The position numbers and the translations under genes were made by a program. DNA of 64,000 nt from Athripsodes cinereus. Lineage: Eukaryota; Arthropoda; Insecta; Trichoptera; Leptoceridae. The notes below the pieces were generated by a model that saw only the letters and a program-made list of their open reading frames with translations, made no database searches and was not told where the DNA came from. The stretch lies in NCBI GenBank assembly GCA_947579605.1, contig OX388313.1, positions 28,833,214 through 28,897,213 of the forward strand, written 5' to 3'. Position 1 is the first letter of the stretch. Every line of letters begins with the position of its first letter. Below are positions 39,611 through 49,010 of the stretch, piece by piece.

Positions 39611-39973
39611 TGGGGGAACTAGGGGCAAGACGGGATAGTGGGGTAAGATGTGGTACTGGATGACATTAGATGCTCGCTTCGGACCCCCCACTAGTAACAA
39701 GGTTACATCAGCAGTGGTTGCTCTCTCCGTGATGCTGTGATACTAAATGTGTTTTTAGCATATTTCACGTTATTTTACATAATTTTGTTGATAGTGTCAT
39801 TGAAGAAAGAATATCGTGATTCGTATTATTTGACATTTGATAAACAAGATTTAAATATTGAATTTTAAGGGAAGATATTCGATTATTAACTGGATAAAAA
39901 TATGGTTAATTACTTAATTAATAAAATAATTGATTAATATTCTTAACTATCCCGTCTTGCCCCTAGTTCCCCT
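39611..39973. mobile_element. TIR element, GGGGCAAGACGGGATAG ends
   Basis: GGGGAACTAGGGGCAAGACG (from 39613) plus GGATAG is mirrored by CTATCC then CGTCTTGCCCCTAGTTCCCC, ending near 39972: a 26-bp perfect terminal repeat. TATA lies left and TACATA right, which would allow a TA target duplication and a Tc1/mariner-like origin. The ~310-bp interior has no frame of note. Confidence 0.75.
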
Positions 39974-39999
39974 ACATAAATCTCTTTTAATGTAATTTT

Positions 40000-40446
40000 T
40001 AAGACAAATAAATAGAATTATAAAAAAGCTAAAATATCTTCCGTTGCACAAATAAGATAAGGGTTGATTGAAAGATTACGCAAAATAGCGATAAACTTAA
40101 TTATTGTAAAACTTATTCGGTATGTAAATTATAAGTTTCTTTGAACTGCTTTACAAACTTTAAACTTAACTAATATGGAAAAAAAATCGCACAAAATAGG
40201 ATTTTGTGCATTCTTAACATATGTAATATTAAAAAATGAAGTAATTTTTTTTAATATGTGTGCAATGTTATTTTATTTTATTTTTCTTTAATTGTTATCA
40301 TACAAGCAATAAAGACTCTTTATTCGAATTCTCGTATAATTAGTATTTTTGTGATACCAAGTTGTCGAATTTGTATGAAGAATTAAAACAAACATCTCAT
40401 TTTCCATATTTTATCAAACGATTCTAATTAATGAAATAATTTCCTC
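40000..40446. other. No recognised gene
   Basis: AT-rich; no assignable feature. Confidence 0.35.
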
Positions 40447-40791
40447 ATGACCTGGTTCTTGCTCAATCTAAAGAAAATTCCTTTTGCCTTATGTCTTTCC
40501 ATTTCCTGTCTTACATTCGTAATAGCTGTAATAAGGAATTACAGACAGTATAAAAACACTTTTAGGGTCGAAGAGAGGACTGTTGTTTACACAATGTTGT
40601 CATCAGTTAATTTCACGGTTTCCTATCCCATTTCTATCCTATTTTCTTTGATACATAATTCTGGTAAGAGCAAGTATAATATTATCCTTAATGTACTTAC
40701 AGTTATTGGAGACATAAACATTTACAATTTTGAAAATTTCATATTGAAGTTTTCTCTCACTAGAGGGCAGACGTGTAGTTATCAAAATTAG
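40447..40791 (+). CDS. Unrecognised 114-codon frame, doubtful
   Basis: The frame has two hydrophobic stretches (PFALCLSISCLTFVIAVI near residues 12-29, and YPISILFSLI near 60-69) and polar ends. I recognise no family or catalytic motif. At this AT content a frame of ~345 bp is uncommon but possible by chance. No splice or promoter signals support it. Confidence 0.15.
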   Translation: MTWFLLNLKKIPFALCLSISCLTFVIAVIRNYRQYKNTFRVEERTVVYTMLSSVNFTVSYPISILFSLIHNSGKSKYNIILNVLTVIGDINIYNFENFILKFSLTRGQTCSYQN

Positions 40792-40960
40792 TTACATTAA
40801 ATGTGAGCTTTTTATTCCTAAAAATAATGTTCTTAATGAATAAACATTTAATAGATCCACATTATAAAAATTTATACCTTGTATGTTTTGTAGGTCGACA
40901 AACAGTAAACATTCCAGATGGAAGGTAGAAACGCAGCTATTTTATCTTCTTCTCCTTTTA

Positions 40961-41118
40961 CATCATCTTAAATTCAGCGATGAGAGTTGCCATCACTCAT
41001 CCTGAATATCTTGATATTATATTGGCACGGAAAGGACAGCTTGCATGTTTATTATTTTCAGTTGGTTCGCTGGCTACCCCACTTGTGGGATATGCCGTGA
41101 TGATATAGTAGTAGTAGA
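40961..41118 (+). repeat. (TAG)n-tailed repeat, 5'-truncated
   Basis: CATCATCTTAAATTCAGCGA, TGAGAGTTGCCATCACTCAT, CCTGAATATCTTGATATTAT, GTTGGTTCGCTGGCTACCCC, ACTTGTGGGATATGCCGTGA and TAGTAGTAGTAG tail. Confidence 0.7.
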
Positions 41119-41582
41119 GAAAAATCAAAGTTAAAGGAAAAATACACAAAACACTTAAAATTTTCAAATTCGTCATTCTCACTAGATATCCAGTAATATA
41201 AAACGGATACCATGCCTACCGACCATAAAAATAATTAGTTTCATAATTATTATTACAAATGACGCATTATTCATGTAAATGAATGTTTGCCAAAAACACC
41301 ACATGTCCACAGGAATAATTGCTAGATGTTTTTCCTACAATGTTTATTGTGTGAGCAATATATACTAGGTAATAATATATTGCAAAGTCACTCCCCTCTC
41401 GGAGTGTTCTCTTTGTGTGCGTGTGTGGGTGTGTGTATGTTTCTAGACCTTTCGACAGTGATGCATCATCCAGCCAATCGCCCCAACGCGACCTGTCACC
41501 CTAATTTCTCCCCTGCTGAAGTAAGATCAAAACACATTTTCACCAACTTCCATCTAACTAATACTTACTTACTTACTTACTG
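41119..41582. other. No recognised gene; TTAC microsatellite at the end
   Basis: Includes GTGTGCGTGTGTGGGTGTGT at 41415-41434 and four TTAC units at 41565-41580, directly abutting the RTE fragment's 3' end on the minus strand, where it reads as a (GTAA)n tail. Confidence 0.5.
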
Positions 41583-42116
41583 CTAGCCTTCTTCTCTCCA
41601 CTGCTGGATGTAGGCCTCTTCAAAACTTTTCCACATTTTCCTATCTCGAGCAACACGATACCACTGTTTCCCCATCATCTGGACAATATCATCAACCCAT
41701 CTTTTTTGGGGTCTTCCTACGCTTCTTTTGTCCTCCCATGGTCTCCATACAAGAATTCTGGAAGTCCATCTGCCATCCTCTCGTCTTACCACATGACCAG
41801 CCCATTGCCATTTCAGCTTGGAGACTTTATCAACAACGTCAACGACTTTTGTCTTTTGTCGGATAGTTTCATTTCTTATTTTGTCTCTCAAGCTGATACC
41901 TAGCATTTGCCTCTCCATGGCACGCCGTAGATACCTCAGATTTCGTTTGCACGCAAGTGTTAGCGTCATAGTTTCTAGCCCATATGTAATCACTGGCAGG
42001 ACACACGAATCGTAAAGTTTTCTCTTGAGACTTATGGGGACTTCATTATTTTTAAATATATATTTAAGTTTTGAGAATGCAGCCCATCCCAATCCTATTC
42101 GTCTAGAAATTTCTGC
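41583..42116 (-). pseudogene. RTE-like LINE reverse transcriptase, C-terminal end (family d)
   Basis: A 178-codon open frame on the minus strand: AEISRRIGLGWAAFSKLKYI, KRKLYDSCVLPVITYGLETM, RAMERQMLGISLRDKIRNET, LKWQWAGHVVRREDGRWTSR, ILVWRPWEDKRSVGRPQKRW, VDDIVQMMGKQWYRVARDRK and WKSFEEAYIQQWREEG. The DGRW, WRPxxxKRSVGRPxxRWxDD and EAYxQQW words are typical of insect RTE-type elements. The frame has no stops and ends with a (GTAA)n tail, so this is the best preserved and perhaps youngest RTE insertion here. The nuclease and catalytic RT domains are absent through 5' truncation at about 42117. Confidence 0.82.
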
Positions 42117-42337
42117 CTAGTAACTAATAACCCACACTTAATTGAAGTAAAAAACTCACATTATTAATTTATTTATAAAATATAACATATGGCCTTTAAA
42201 AAACCTTTACAGTTCAATAACATAAAAAAACACAGAAGTTAAAGAAAATGATCGTGAATTGTCTGCATCATGTTTGTGTCAAAAATTCAAACAAATCGTC
42301 CTATGGTTTGTATTTATTTGTTCAATACATTTTTTTA

Positions 42338-42470
42338 AGATATATCTGGGATTACAGTGGACCCAAACACACCCTAAACGTAATCACAGTAGTGATATAA
42401 TTGATAATGGGAAGAACTGAACCTTAGATCATCGTCCGAGACTCTGCTATATCATTGATCCTTTTGTACC
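42338..42470 (-). mobile_element. SINE-B, diverged copy
   Basis: The minus strand has AGTCTCGGACGATGATCTAA, GGTTCAGTTC in the B-box position, a changed body and CCCAGATATATCTTAAAAAA at the 3' end. The end matches the 14073 copy well. Confidence 0.5.
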
Positions 42471-43091
42471 TGCTCATTCTGAAATGATTCTACGATCTCC
42501 ATAAAACTTTTTTTTTTTTTTTATTTATTTTGGTAGATCAGATAATGAATCAAAATATAAAGTAATTTTTAGAAATTAAAAATACCACTGGTCACCAGTG
42601 TAACTACATTTTTTTTTCAATCTCTTATTGTAATGAACTTCCACTAAGAACCATCGGTATTTTTTTTACTTTATATTAACTTTAAGTATGATTGGCATAA
42701 TCTACCACCTTAAATGAGTTGTTTTTCAAAGTGAGTCGCATACCTAGTACTTGAGTAGGTACTCTAGCAGAGCGTGCAGAGATGCAAGTAGACCTGTGGT
42801 AAGCCTATACACTGTTATTTAGCCAATATGGTTACCATAGACGTTTCTTAAAGTGTCGTGCGTCTCTTTATACCCCCTTACAATTTCTCTTGTGGGAAAG
42901 GCAGGGATTTCAATTCACTGCAAAATCTACACTTAACATAACAAATCAAGTTTATAGTACATATCCAATAGCATCTCGGAATTCTGGTCTCGAAGTCTGC
43001 TATTGAATTACATTATATACACTGTATCGGTGTTTAGGTATTCCTATAACATTCCATAAAGATATTTAAAAAAAAAAAAACACTAATGTTT
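42471..43091. other. No recognised gene
   Basis: AT-rich with poly-T and poly-A runs. Nothing assignable. Confidence 0.35.
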
Positions 43092-43340
43092 ACATAATAT
43101 AACATGTATAGACAATTCACACAGACCGAGCTAGTCCCAAACTAAGAAATAATTCATGTATTATGGGTACTAACGCGACGATACACATATATACAATGCA
43201 CTGAACACATATATGTACATGTAACACTCAGACCCAGGACGATTTGAAAAAGGTCATTCTTCAATCTGCCCCGGCCGGAAATCGAATCCGGGACCACGTG
43301 ACTCAAAGGCAAGAGCATTACCTTCGCGCCACACCGACCA
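43092..43340 (-). mobile_element. SINE-A, near full-length
   Basis: The minus strand has GGTCGGTGTGGCGCGAAGGT, the B-box region GGATTCGATTTCC, CGGCCGGGGCAGATTGAAGA, CGTCCTGGGTCTGAGTGTTA, GTTAGTACCCATAATACATG and TGGGACTAGCTCGGTCTGTG. It ends in TATATTATG rather than several ATGTT units. Confidence 0.8.
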
Positions 43341-43360
43341 CATTTCTTCTACTATGTGAT

Positions 43361-43443
43361 TTATTCTCAAGAGAGATGTCTTTCGTTCTTATTAAATTGA
43401 CAATATCCTTACAAGACGAAAGACGTGTCCGTCGAGAATAAAC
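43361..43443. repeat. Small foldback (GAAAGACG family)
   Basis: TTTATTCTCAAGAGAGATGT and CTTTCGTTCTT on the left pair with AAGACGAAAG and ACGTGTCCGTCGAGAATAAA on the right, around AATTGACAATATCC. The AATTGACAATxTCC centre is shared with 9022-9083. Confidence 0.65.
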
Positions 43444-44116
43444 TACAGAGAAAAAGAGATCATTTGTTTTTTTTTTAATTTTGCTATCGAATTATTCTAC
43501 CTTTGCCGGACAATTAGGTTGAAGAAATTAGTAGCCCGATAGTTTTATCTCATTATTTTAATCGAAAGCTACAATGCTTTAATCTTGTTGCCGAATTATT
43601 CCGCCCAATACATTAGTTTATTACAATATCGTCATCCAGTCTTTCCGAGAATAGTCATTTAACATAATTTTAACACAAGATATCCAGAAAACAAAAGGGC
43701 TCTTCGATAAGGGAAAGTTTGGGAACGTCCATGTTTAAGAATATTCTGGTTATAAGCTCCAGTCCATTGGGACGTAATTAGTGCAGTACTGTCAGAATTG
43801 CAGCAAGTTGGCATATCCTATCACCTTATACCGCCAACAACAATAATAATATAAATATACATGAATAAAAATAACATTATTTGGTTAGCAGTGTCTATTT
43901 TCAATAGTACGCAACCCCAAAAAAAAATGTCATAGGGGATGTAAATGGAAATAATATTGGAGATTACAAATCATAAATTGGATTACATCTGTTAAGAAGT
44001 ATTTGTGAATGGTATAAACACGAAAACAATTTGTTGACTGACATAATATATTACGATAAATATTATAGTTCAATCGTAAGATATGAATCACTTGCGGGAT
44101 AGAGAAGAGAGTATCA
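43444..44116. other. No recognised gene
   Basis: AT-rich. Nothing assignable. Confidence 0.35.
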
Positions 44117-44155
44117 GGTGTTTTGATACTTACGAATCGGCTTAGACTGGTTTAA
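44117..44155 (-). repeat. Dispersed repeat with GATTCGTAAG core, fragment
   Basis: The minus strand AAACCAGTCTAAGCCGATTC, GTAAGTATCAAAACACC equals the centre of 10806-10915. Confidence 0.5.
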
Positions 44156-44470
44156 ACGCTCTCATCTCTATTTTCCAGGTGATGCATATTTTGCGATTGA
44201 GCCATACCTTTCATAAAATATGTCACACTTTAGCAGGAGTGAAAATTCTAGTTTATACGAACAACAACAAAAACACAAAAACAGGGTTCCAAATATTTGA
44301 GAGTTAATCACCACAATAACTAGACACGTTTCCGAACACCCAGTCGCTCTACTTAAGTTCTCTCCTCTGCTGGTGAGGTGCACCAATGGTGTTATGAATT
44401 TCTTGCGTCCAAAATGTTGCTGTCTTTCAATTTTTCTCGTAGATAATTTGCATTAGTAAATCCTTTTCTG

Positions 44471-44690
44471 GATGATAATAATCGAAGACGTGGTCGTCCG
44501 AAGATCAAATGGCAAGATCATATTATAAATCAGATCCTACAGGACGGGCCACGTGTTGAGTACATAAAATACAATAGCATGTATGAAGAATCGTGTGACA
44601 GCGACGGAAGCGAAAGATGTATTCAAGAATAGGAGGAAGTGGTGCTCGATCCTTTCTGCCTACTCCACGAGGGAAGAGGCGTGATAGTAT
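44471..44690 (+). pseudogene. RTE-like LINE 3' terminus (family b)
   Basis: DDNNRRRGRPKIKWQDHIIN, then QILQDG, then a frameshift; nucleotides continue to match GTGACAGCGACGGAAGCGAA, TGGTGCTCGATCCTTTCTGC and CTACTCCACGAGGGAAG. Collinear with 57270-57477. It ends in TATGTATATACATA, the same kind of tail as 57478-57495. Confidence 0.65.
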
Positions 44691-45044
44691 GTATATACAT
44701 ATCTATGTATGTAAGTGTGTCTTTCACCATTCCGATTTTAAATTTTTCTATTATACTTGTGCAAGTACCTACTCGTACATAGTAAACAAATATTAAAATT
44801 CCGAAAGATACAAACAATATCAAATAAATTATTAATGGTTGTATGTATATAATATTATATTAGGCTATTTTGATAGGTTCTACATAAAGTTAATTTATTT
44901 TATAAGCTTTACAAATCACCTGATCTCCACCTTTGTCTTCCGGTTTTTGACAATCTACTTAATTACTAATAATTATCACTCAAATCGGGTAATACTCGGG
45001 GATGCCAGCTTTCAAAAAGAATAGGCCAGGAGATTTCGAAAAAA

Positions 45045-45196
45045 TACTACTACTATTACTGTCCCATCACTGCATATAACACAAGTGGGGTAACCAGTAG
45101 ACATATACAATAATAATGCAAGCTGTTCTCTCCATACCAACAAAAAAAAAGATATTCAAGTTGGGTGGCCAATCTCGTTAAGATGTAAAATGTCGG
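45045..45196 (-). repeat. (TAG)n-tailed repeat, 3' half
   Basis: TACTACTACTATTACTGTCC, CATCACTGCATATAACACAA, GTGGGGTAACCAGTAGACAT, ATATTCAAGTTGGGTGGCCA, AAGATGTAAAATGTCGG. Confidence 0.6.
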
Positions 45197-45880
45197 AAAA
45201 ATGTGTATTTTTATATTCAATCAAACATAATTTTTAGATGAATGATTCCTTAACCGAATTTTAAATAAATAAATTTTAATTATTAAAATACTACGTGAAC
45301 AGTGCTCCGGCTTGAATTTTAATATTATATTTTTTGTTCGTGTGGGATTTTTCAATCATCTTTTCTTTCTCTTGTTTTCCAAAAATTACAAAGTTCCATG
45401 CTGATTGTAATATTTTTTTACAATAAACTCCGACTTCAGCATGTCAACTGACCCGAAAATATATGATGTTAACACGTAGTCGGGATACGCACTATTCAAA
45501 ATCGATATCGGTGGCAGCCCTATGTGTACATCAAGGCGATTTGTAACTGAAATGAACTTCTTACGTTGAAGTTTTAAGCAATAAGCAGTATAAATCTTAA
45601 ACATGAATGCTCTTTTTAGAGTAGGTACTTATATATTTTATTTGGTTTTGAAATTATCCTAAAAAATATAAAAACCCATTTGCAAATTATCGCCTTTTTT
45701 GTAAACATTGATTCTCTTTCACTCTCTCTTTTCAGTTGTTTCTCCAAATCTGAAAGTCGTGATTTTCGGATAACTTCTCATGGACAACCTTTCGCTATCC
45801 TCATCTGTTCTCAACCAGGTGCTCCAAATCGTGAACTGATGGAGTCACAGCCTGTAATAATGATTAATTATCATTTACTT
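45197..45880. other. No recognised gene
   Basis: AT-rich. The frame at 45680-45976 runs into the Penelope terminus and is not a gene. Confidence 0.35.
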
Positions 45881-46042
45881 TTTTGTTTTGTGTTACTTTT
45901 GAGTAAGACTAACGCACGACCGGTTTCAAGGACTCCGAGTTCGCATCATCAGGTGCTGATACCGGTCGTGCGTTAGTCTTACTCAAAAGTAACACAAAAC
46001 AAAATAATAAATATTTATTTTATTTTATTTGATAATTTAAAA
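45881..46042. mobile_element. Two Penelope termini joined head to head
   Basis: Arm 45881-45924 (TTTTGTTTTGTGTTACTTTT through CGACCGGT) is an exact reverse complement of 45961-46004. The 36-nt loop holds the CTGATGA region of the hammerhead-like motif on the minus strand. Beyond the right arm, 46005-46042 matches the AT-rich end at 25447-25490 in reverse. So a longer right copy and a shorter left copy of one terminus meet in inverted orientation. Confidence 0.75.
45914..45956 (-). ncRNA. Decayed hammerhead-like motif
   Basis: Minus strand: GCAC (45956-45953), CTGATGA (45952-45946), a T, GCGaACTcggAGTccTT, then GAAA (45927-45924), ACCGGT (45924-45919), C45918 and GTGC (45917-45914). Compared with 25511-25553, the lower part of stem II is broken (CTT in place of CGC), so this copy is probably inactive. 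Confidence 0.5.
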
Positions 46043-47606
46043 TGAAGTGTTACAAAGTTAATGCCGATACAATTAATGAAAAAGATTAAATATTTTGTTC
46101 ATAGTAGGTCGGTAAAAAAGGCCTTAATCTTTTTTCGGGGCCAATAACCGTTCTGTTGAAGGACGTACTTTTGGCTGTTAATGATAATTAATAAACTATT
46201 AAGATCCTATTAAACAATACCTACTACATTCATTCACATAATCATTCATTCATTTAGAACACACAAGACCAATCTATACAGTTCTTGTTCACTACTGATC
46301 TTCGATAGTAAACATAAAAATGTAACTGTACAATGAACGTGTAAAAATTATGTTTAATTTTGATACTTAGTGTATACCTATCATAATATATAAAATATTG
46401 TTTTGGAAGATGTTAATCTTTGATTTAGGTTTGCCACCCATCCTGAGTGTCTTATTTTCTTCTAGCGATAAACTCGCCTCCTGAACATTGATTTGTATAA
46501 CTGATATTCTTATGATACTTTGTATTGATTTGAAATAGTGTAACCAATGTACAGAGAAAATAAAAAAAATTAAATGAATTCGCAATATACTTCAGCAATA
46601 AGGTTTGCCAATAAGCCTCTAAGCACTTTTCAGACTTCCAAGCAATGATAAACGAAATTTAGCTTAAAATATAATGATCGTAATATCAACGTGTTTAAAC
46701 GAAAAAAAAATAAAATCTACGAGAATAAATCATTTTAAATTGCAATTTTCAGTCTACTTACTTTGTCCTTCAAGGAATGTGACGCAACAATAAAAAAAAA
46801 ATATCGATACGATCGATATTTCACCAAATTATATCGATAATTCTTTCCGTTTCATCTCAGAATAACATCTCATAGATAAAATATGTTCATAATGACACAA
46901 GATCGAGAAGAACTTTATAGTAATGATAATAATAATTATCATAATTGCTCGATTAGTGCCCAGCAAGTTTCGAATAGTTGTAACAAAATAATAATATTTT
47001 GATGTTTAAAAGAAATTATTTCTATGCATTGCAATGTGTTTATGTTCCGTTAGTCCAATACGTGCAATAGACACGTATCAAATATGAATTTATGATGCGG
47101 TAATTCATATTAAATTATAATATATGGGTTCAGAGAGGAGAAAAAATACATGAGTGACCACTTTAATACCTTAAAAGGGCTAATAAACTTGCGTCATTCC
47201 ATCAATTCTATAATATCTTCTAACATTGCGGCAATACACCCGTATATTTTCTTTCTCTGTCTGTCACTATTATGCATTTATAACATACAGGTAGTGATTT
47301 AGGTTGTTGCATCATTGCCGAAACTATCGTTGATGTTTTGTACTAAAAACTGTTTGTAAAATTACATGTCTATGCTTTTTGTAGTTTATTCATTAACACC
47401 AGACGTTTCTCTGCTATCGATATGATCGTTCTTCTTAAAATTGTATCACATCTCTTTGCTTGATGATTAATTAAAAAGAACAAAATTTTGTAGCCAAATA
47501 GGTACTCTTCTTGCGGGATAGGCAAATAAAGACATTCATTTTATTATATTTTTCGTTGAACCATAGCAATAAAATTGCTCATCGATCCAAGAATAAATAC
47601 ATTTTT
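46043..47606. other. Long stretch without a recognisable gene
   Basis: AT-rich. Traces of the (TAG)n repeat occur at 46430-46450 (GTTTGCCACCCATCCTGAGT) and near 46590-46612 (ACTTCAGCAATAAGG), and a GCGATAAACTCGCC word at 46466-46479 is the reverse of the LINE end motif. Confidence 0.4.
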
Positions 47607-47650
47607 CATCTTAGATTCAGCGATGAGGTTCGCCACCCATCCTGAATGTC
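47607..47650 (+). repeat. (TAG)n-tailed repeat, short inverted piece
   Basis: CATCTTAGATTCAGCGATGA, GGTTCGCCACCCATCCTGAA, TGTC. It points opposite to the piece that follows. Confidence 0.6.
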
Positions 47651-47807
47651 CCATCACGGCAAATTCCAAAGTGGGGTCACCAGCAAACCAGCAGCATACA
47701 ATAAGAATGCAAGCTGTCCTCCCCGTGCCAACTAAGAATTAAGACATCCAGGATGGGAAACAAATCCTCATTGCTGAATTCAGGATGTAAAATGTCTTTA
47801 TTATGCA
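47651..47807 (-). repeat. (TAG)n-tailed repeat, 3' half without tail
   Basis: CATCACGGCAAATTCCAAAG, TGGGGTCACCAGCAAACCAG, GAATGCAAGCTGTCCTCCCC, GTGCCAACTAAGAATTAAGA, TCCAGGATGGG, TCCTCATTGCTGAATTCAGG, TGTAAAATGTCTTTATT. The CTA end is lost where the inverted piece joins. Confidence 0.65.
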
Positions 47808-47850
47808 GATTAAAATATAGATTAAAAGCAGGAAAAATGTAGTAAGGTCT

Positions 47851-48015
47851 CAAGTTAGATGGTCGAATGACGTTAAAAAGATCACTAGAAGAGAAGTGCA
47901 TACAGCAAGCCTTGGATCTTGGGAAATGAAAAAAATCATAGGGAAGGCCCATGATGGACTCAAAATAGCTAAATCAAAAGGAGATCTAGATAACATTATT
48001 CCAAAAAAGCGTTAA
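47851..48015 (+). pseudogene. Possible RTE-like LINE ending
   Basis: The frame QVRWSNDVKKITRREVHTAS, LGSWEMKKIIGKAHDGLKIA, KSKGDLDNIIPKKR ends with a TAA. RWxxDxKK followed by a WxxxxxxA word resembles RTE endings but lacks the GRP word. A tentative call. Confidence 0.35.
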
Positions 48016-48890
48016 TAAAACTGTGCATGTGGCCTTTTTCAAAATTTTCTTACGTCAAACAAATAAACGCACTCTACGATTATAATTGTATGCATCAAAT
48101 TAAGCAGATCGAATTAAATTAAAAGGTAAACCGAGGTGTAACGATCCGAAATTATAGGCCCTACAAGAGTAATAGTGATAGAAATAATAATAATATTTGG
48201 TAAACATCATTAGGCCTTATTAGATCAACGACCTAAACATATGATAGACACTGAGTCAAACCTTTAACAATCAACTGTTATACTGTAGTCTGAAGTTCAT
48301 TCTCCATTTTTTTTTTAATTTATTTTTCGCATAATAACATACCAACAGGTACAACATGTTTATTGAAGTTAATAAATGAAACTTTGAAAGAAAAAATGCT
48401 GCTCCATATTTCACGCAAATGTTGAGTGACTTAGGCCCATCATCTTCCCCAGATTCCCACCCGCCCTGATATCTCCAAATAGACAGACATACAGAGAACG
48501 TAGAATCTAAAAACGATAGACAGAGAGCATAGAATCTTAAAACCTCTGTAAACATCACAAAAATAGACAACTGGTGAAAGAGCCCCAAAGAGAAAGACTG
48601 GCTTGAGATAGATTAAAACGATTAACGTAAAGATTCCCACGACGGCAGTTTTGGCCGAATGACCCTTCAGACCCGCTTGTGATAACAATGTTGGATTGAA
48701 TGCGCGAATAAATAGAATCAATAACTCGATGATTCATTCTTCAGATATCTGGCCATTTTTGTTCAAGTTCTTCAGAAACTCTGGTCATTTGTGTTTAACT
48801 TTTTTATTACACTTATTTGCCACTTACGTTTGCCACATTCTTCTAACGTGACAAATCAAATTTTATTTTTTTAAGTTCATAATATAGCTA
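48016..48890. other. No recognised gene
   Basis: Overlapping minus-strand frames at 48271-48737 have hydrophobic stretches but no motif that I recognise. Confidence 0.3.
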
Positions 48891-49010
48891 AATGCTGAAG
48901 ACGACTGGCAGTCCATTGGTCAAGATAGAAAGGCTTGGAGATCTATTGTTTCGGAGGCAAAGGTCCTGCAAGAACTGTTCGGCCATCGGAAGTCAAAAAG
49001 AATAAATAAT
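48891..49010 (+). pseudogene. RTE-like LINE C-terminal sliver
   Basis: NAEDDWQSIGQDRKAWRSIV, SEAKVLQELFGHRKSKRINN. The WxxxxxDRxxWRxIVxEAxxL order is a standard RTE ending. No stop is seen at the expected place. Confidence 0.5.

Noticed and set aside
40447..40791. A 114-residue frame with hydrophobic segments as a real membrane protein
   Set aside because: No family match, no supporting signals, and a chance frame of this length is possible at this base composition. Listed only as doubtful.
48271..48737. Overlapping hydrophobic minus-strand frames as a receptor exon
   Set aside because: Three frames overlap without a conserved motif, and no intron boundaries can be supported.
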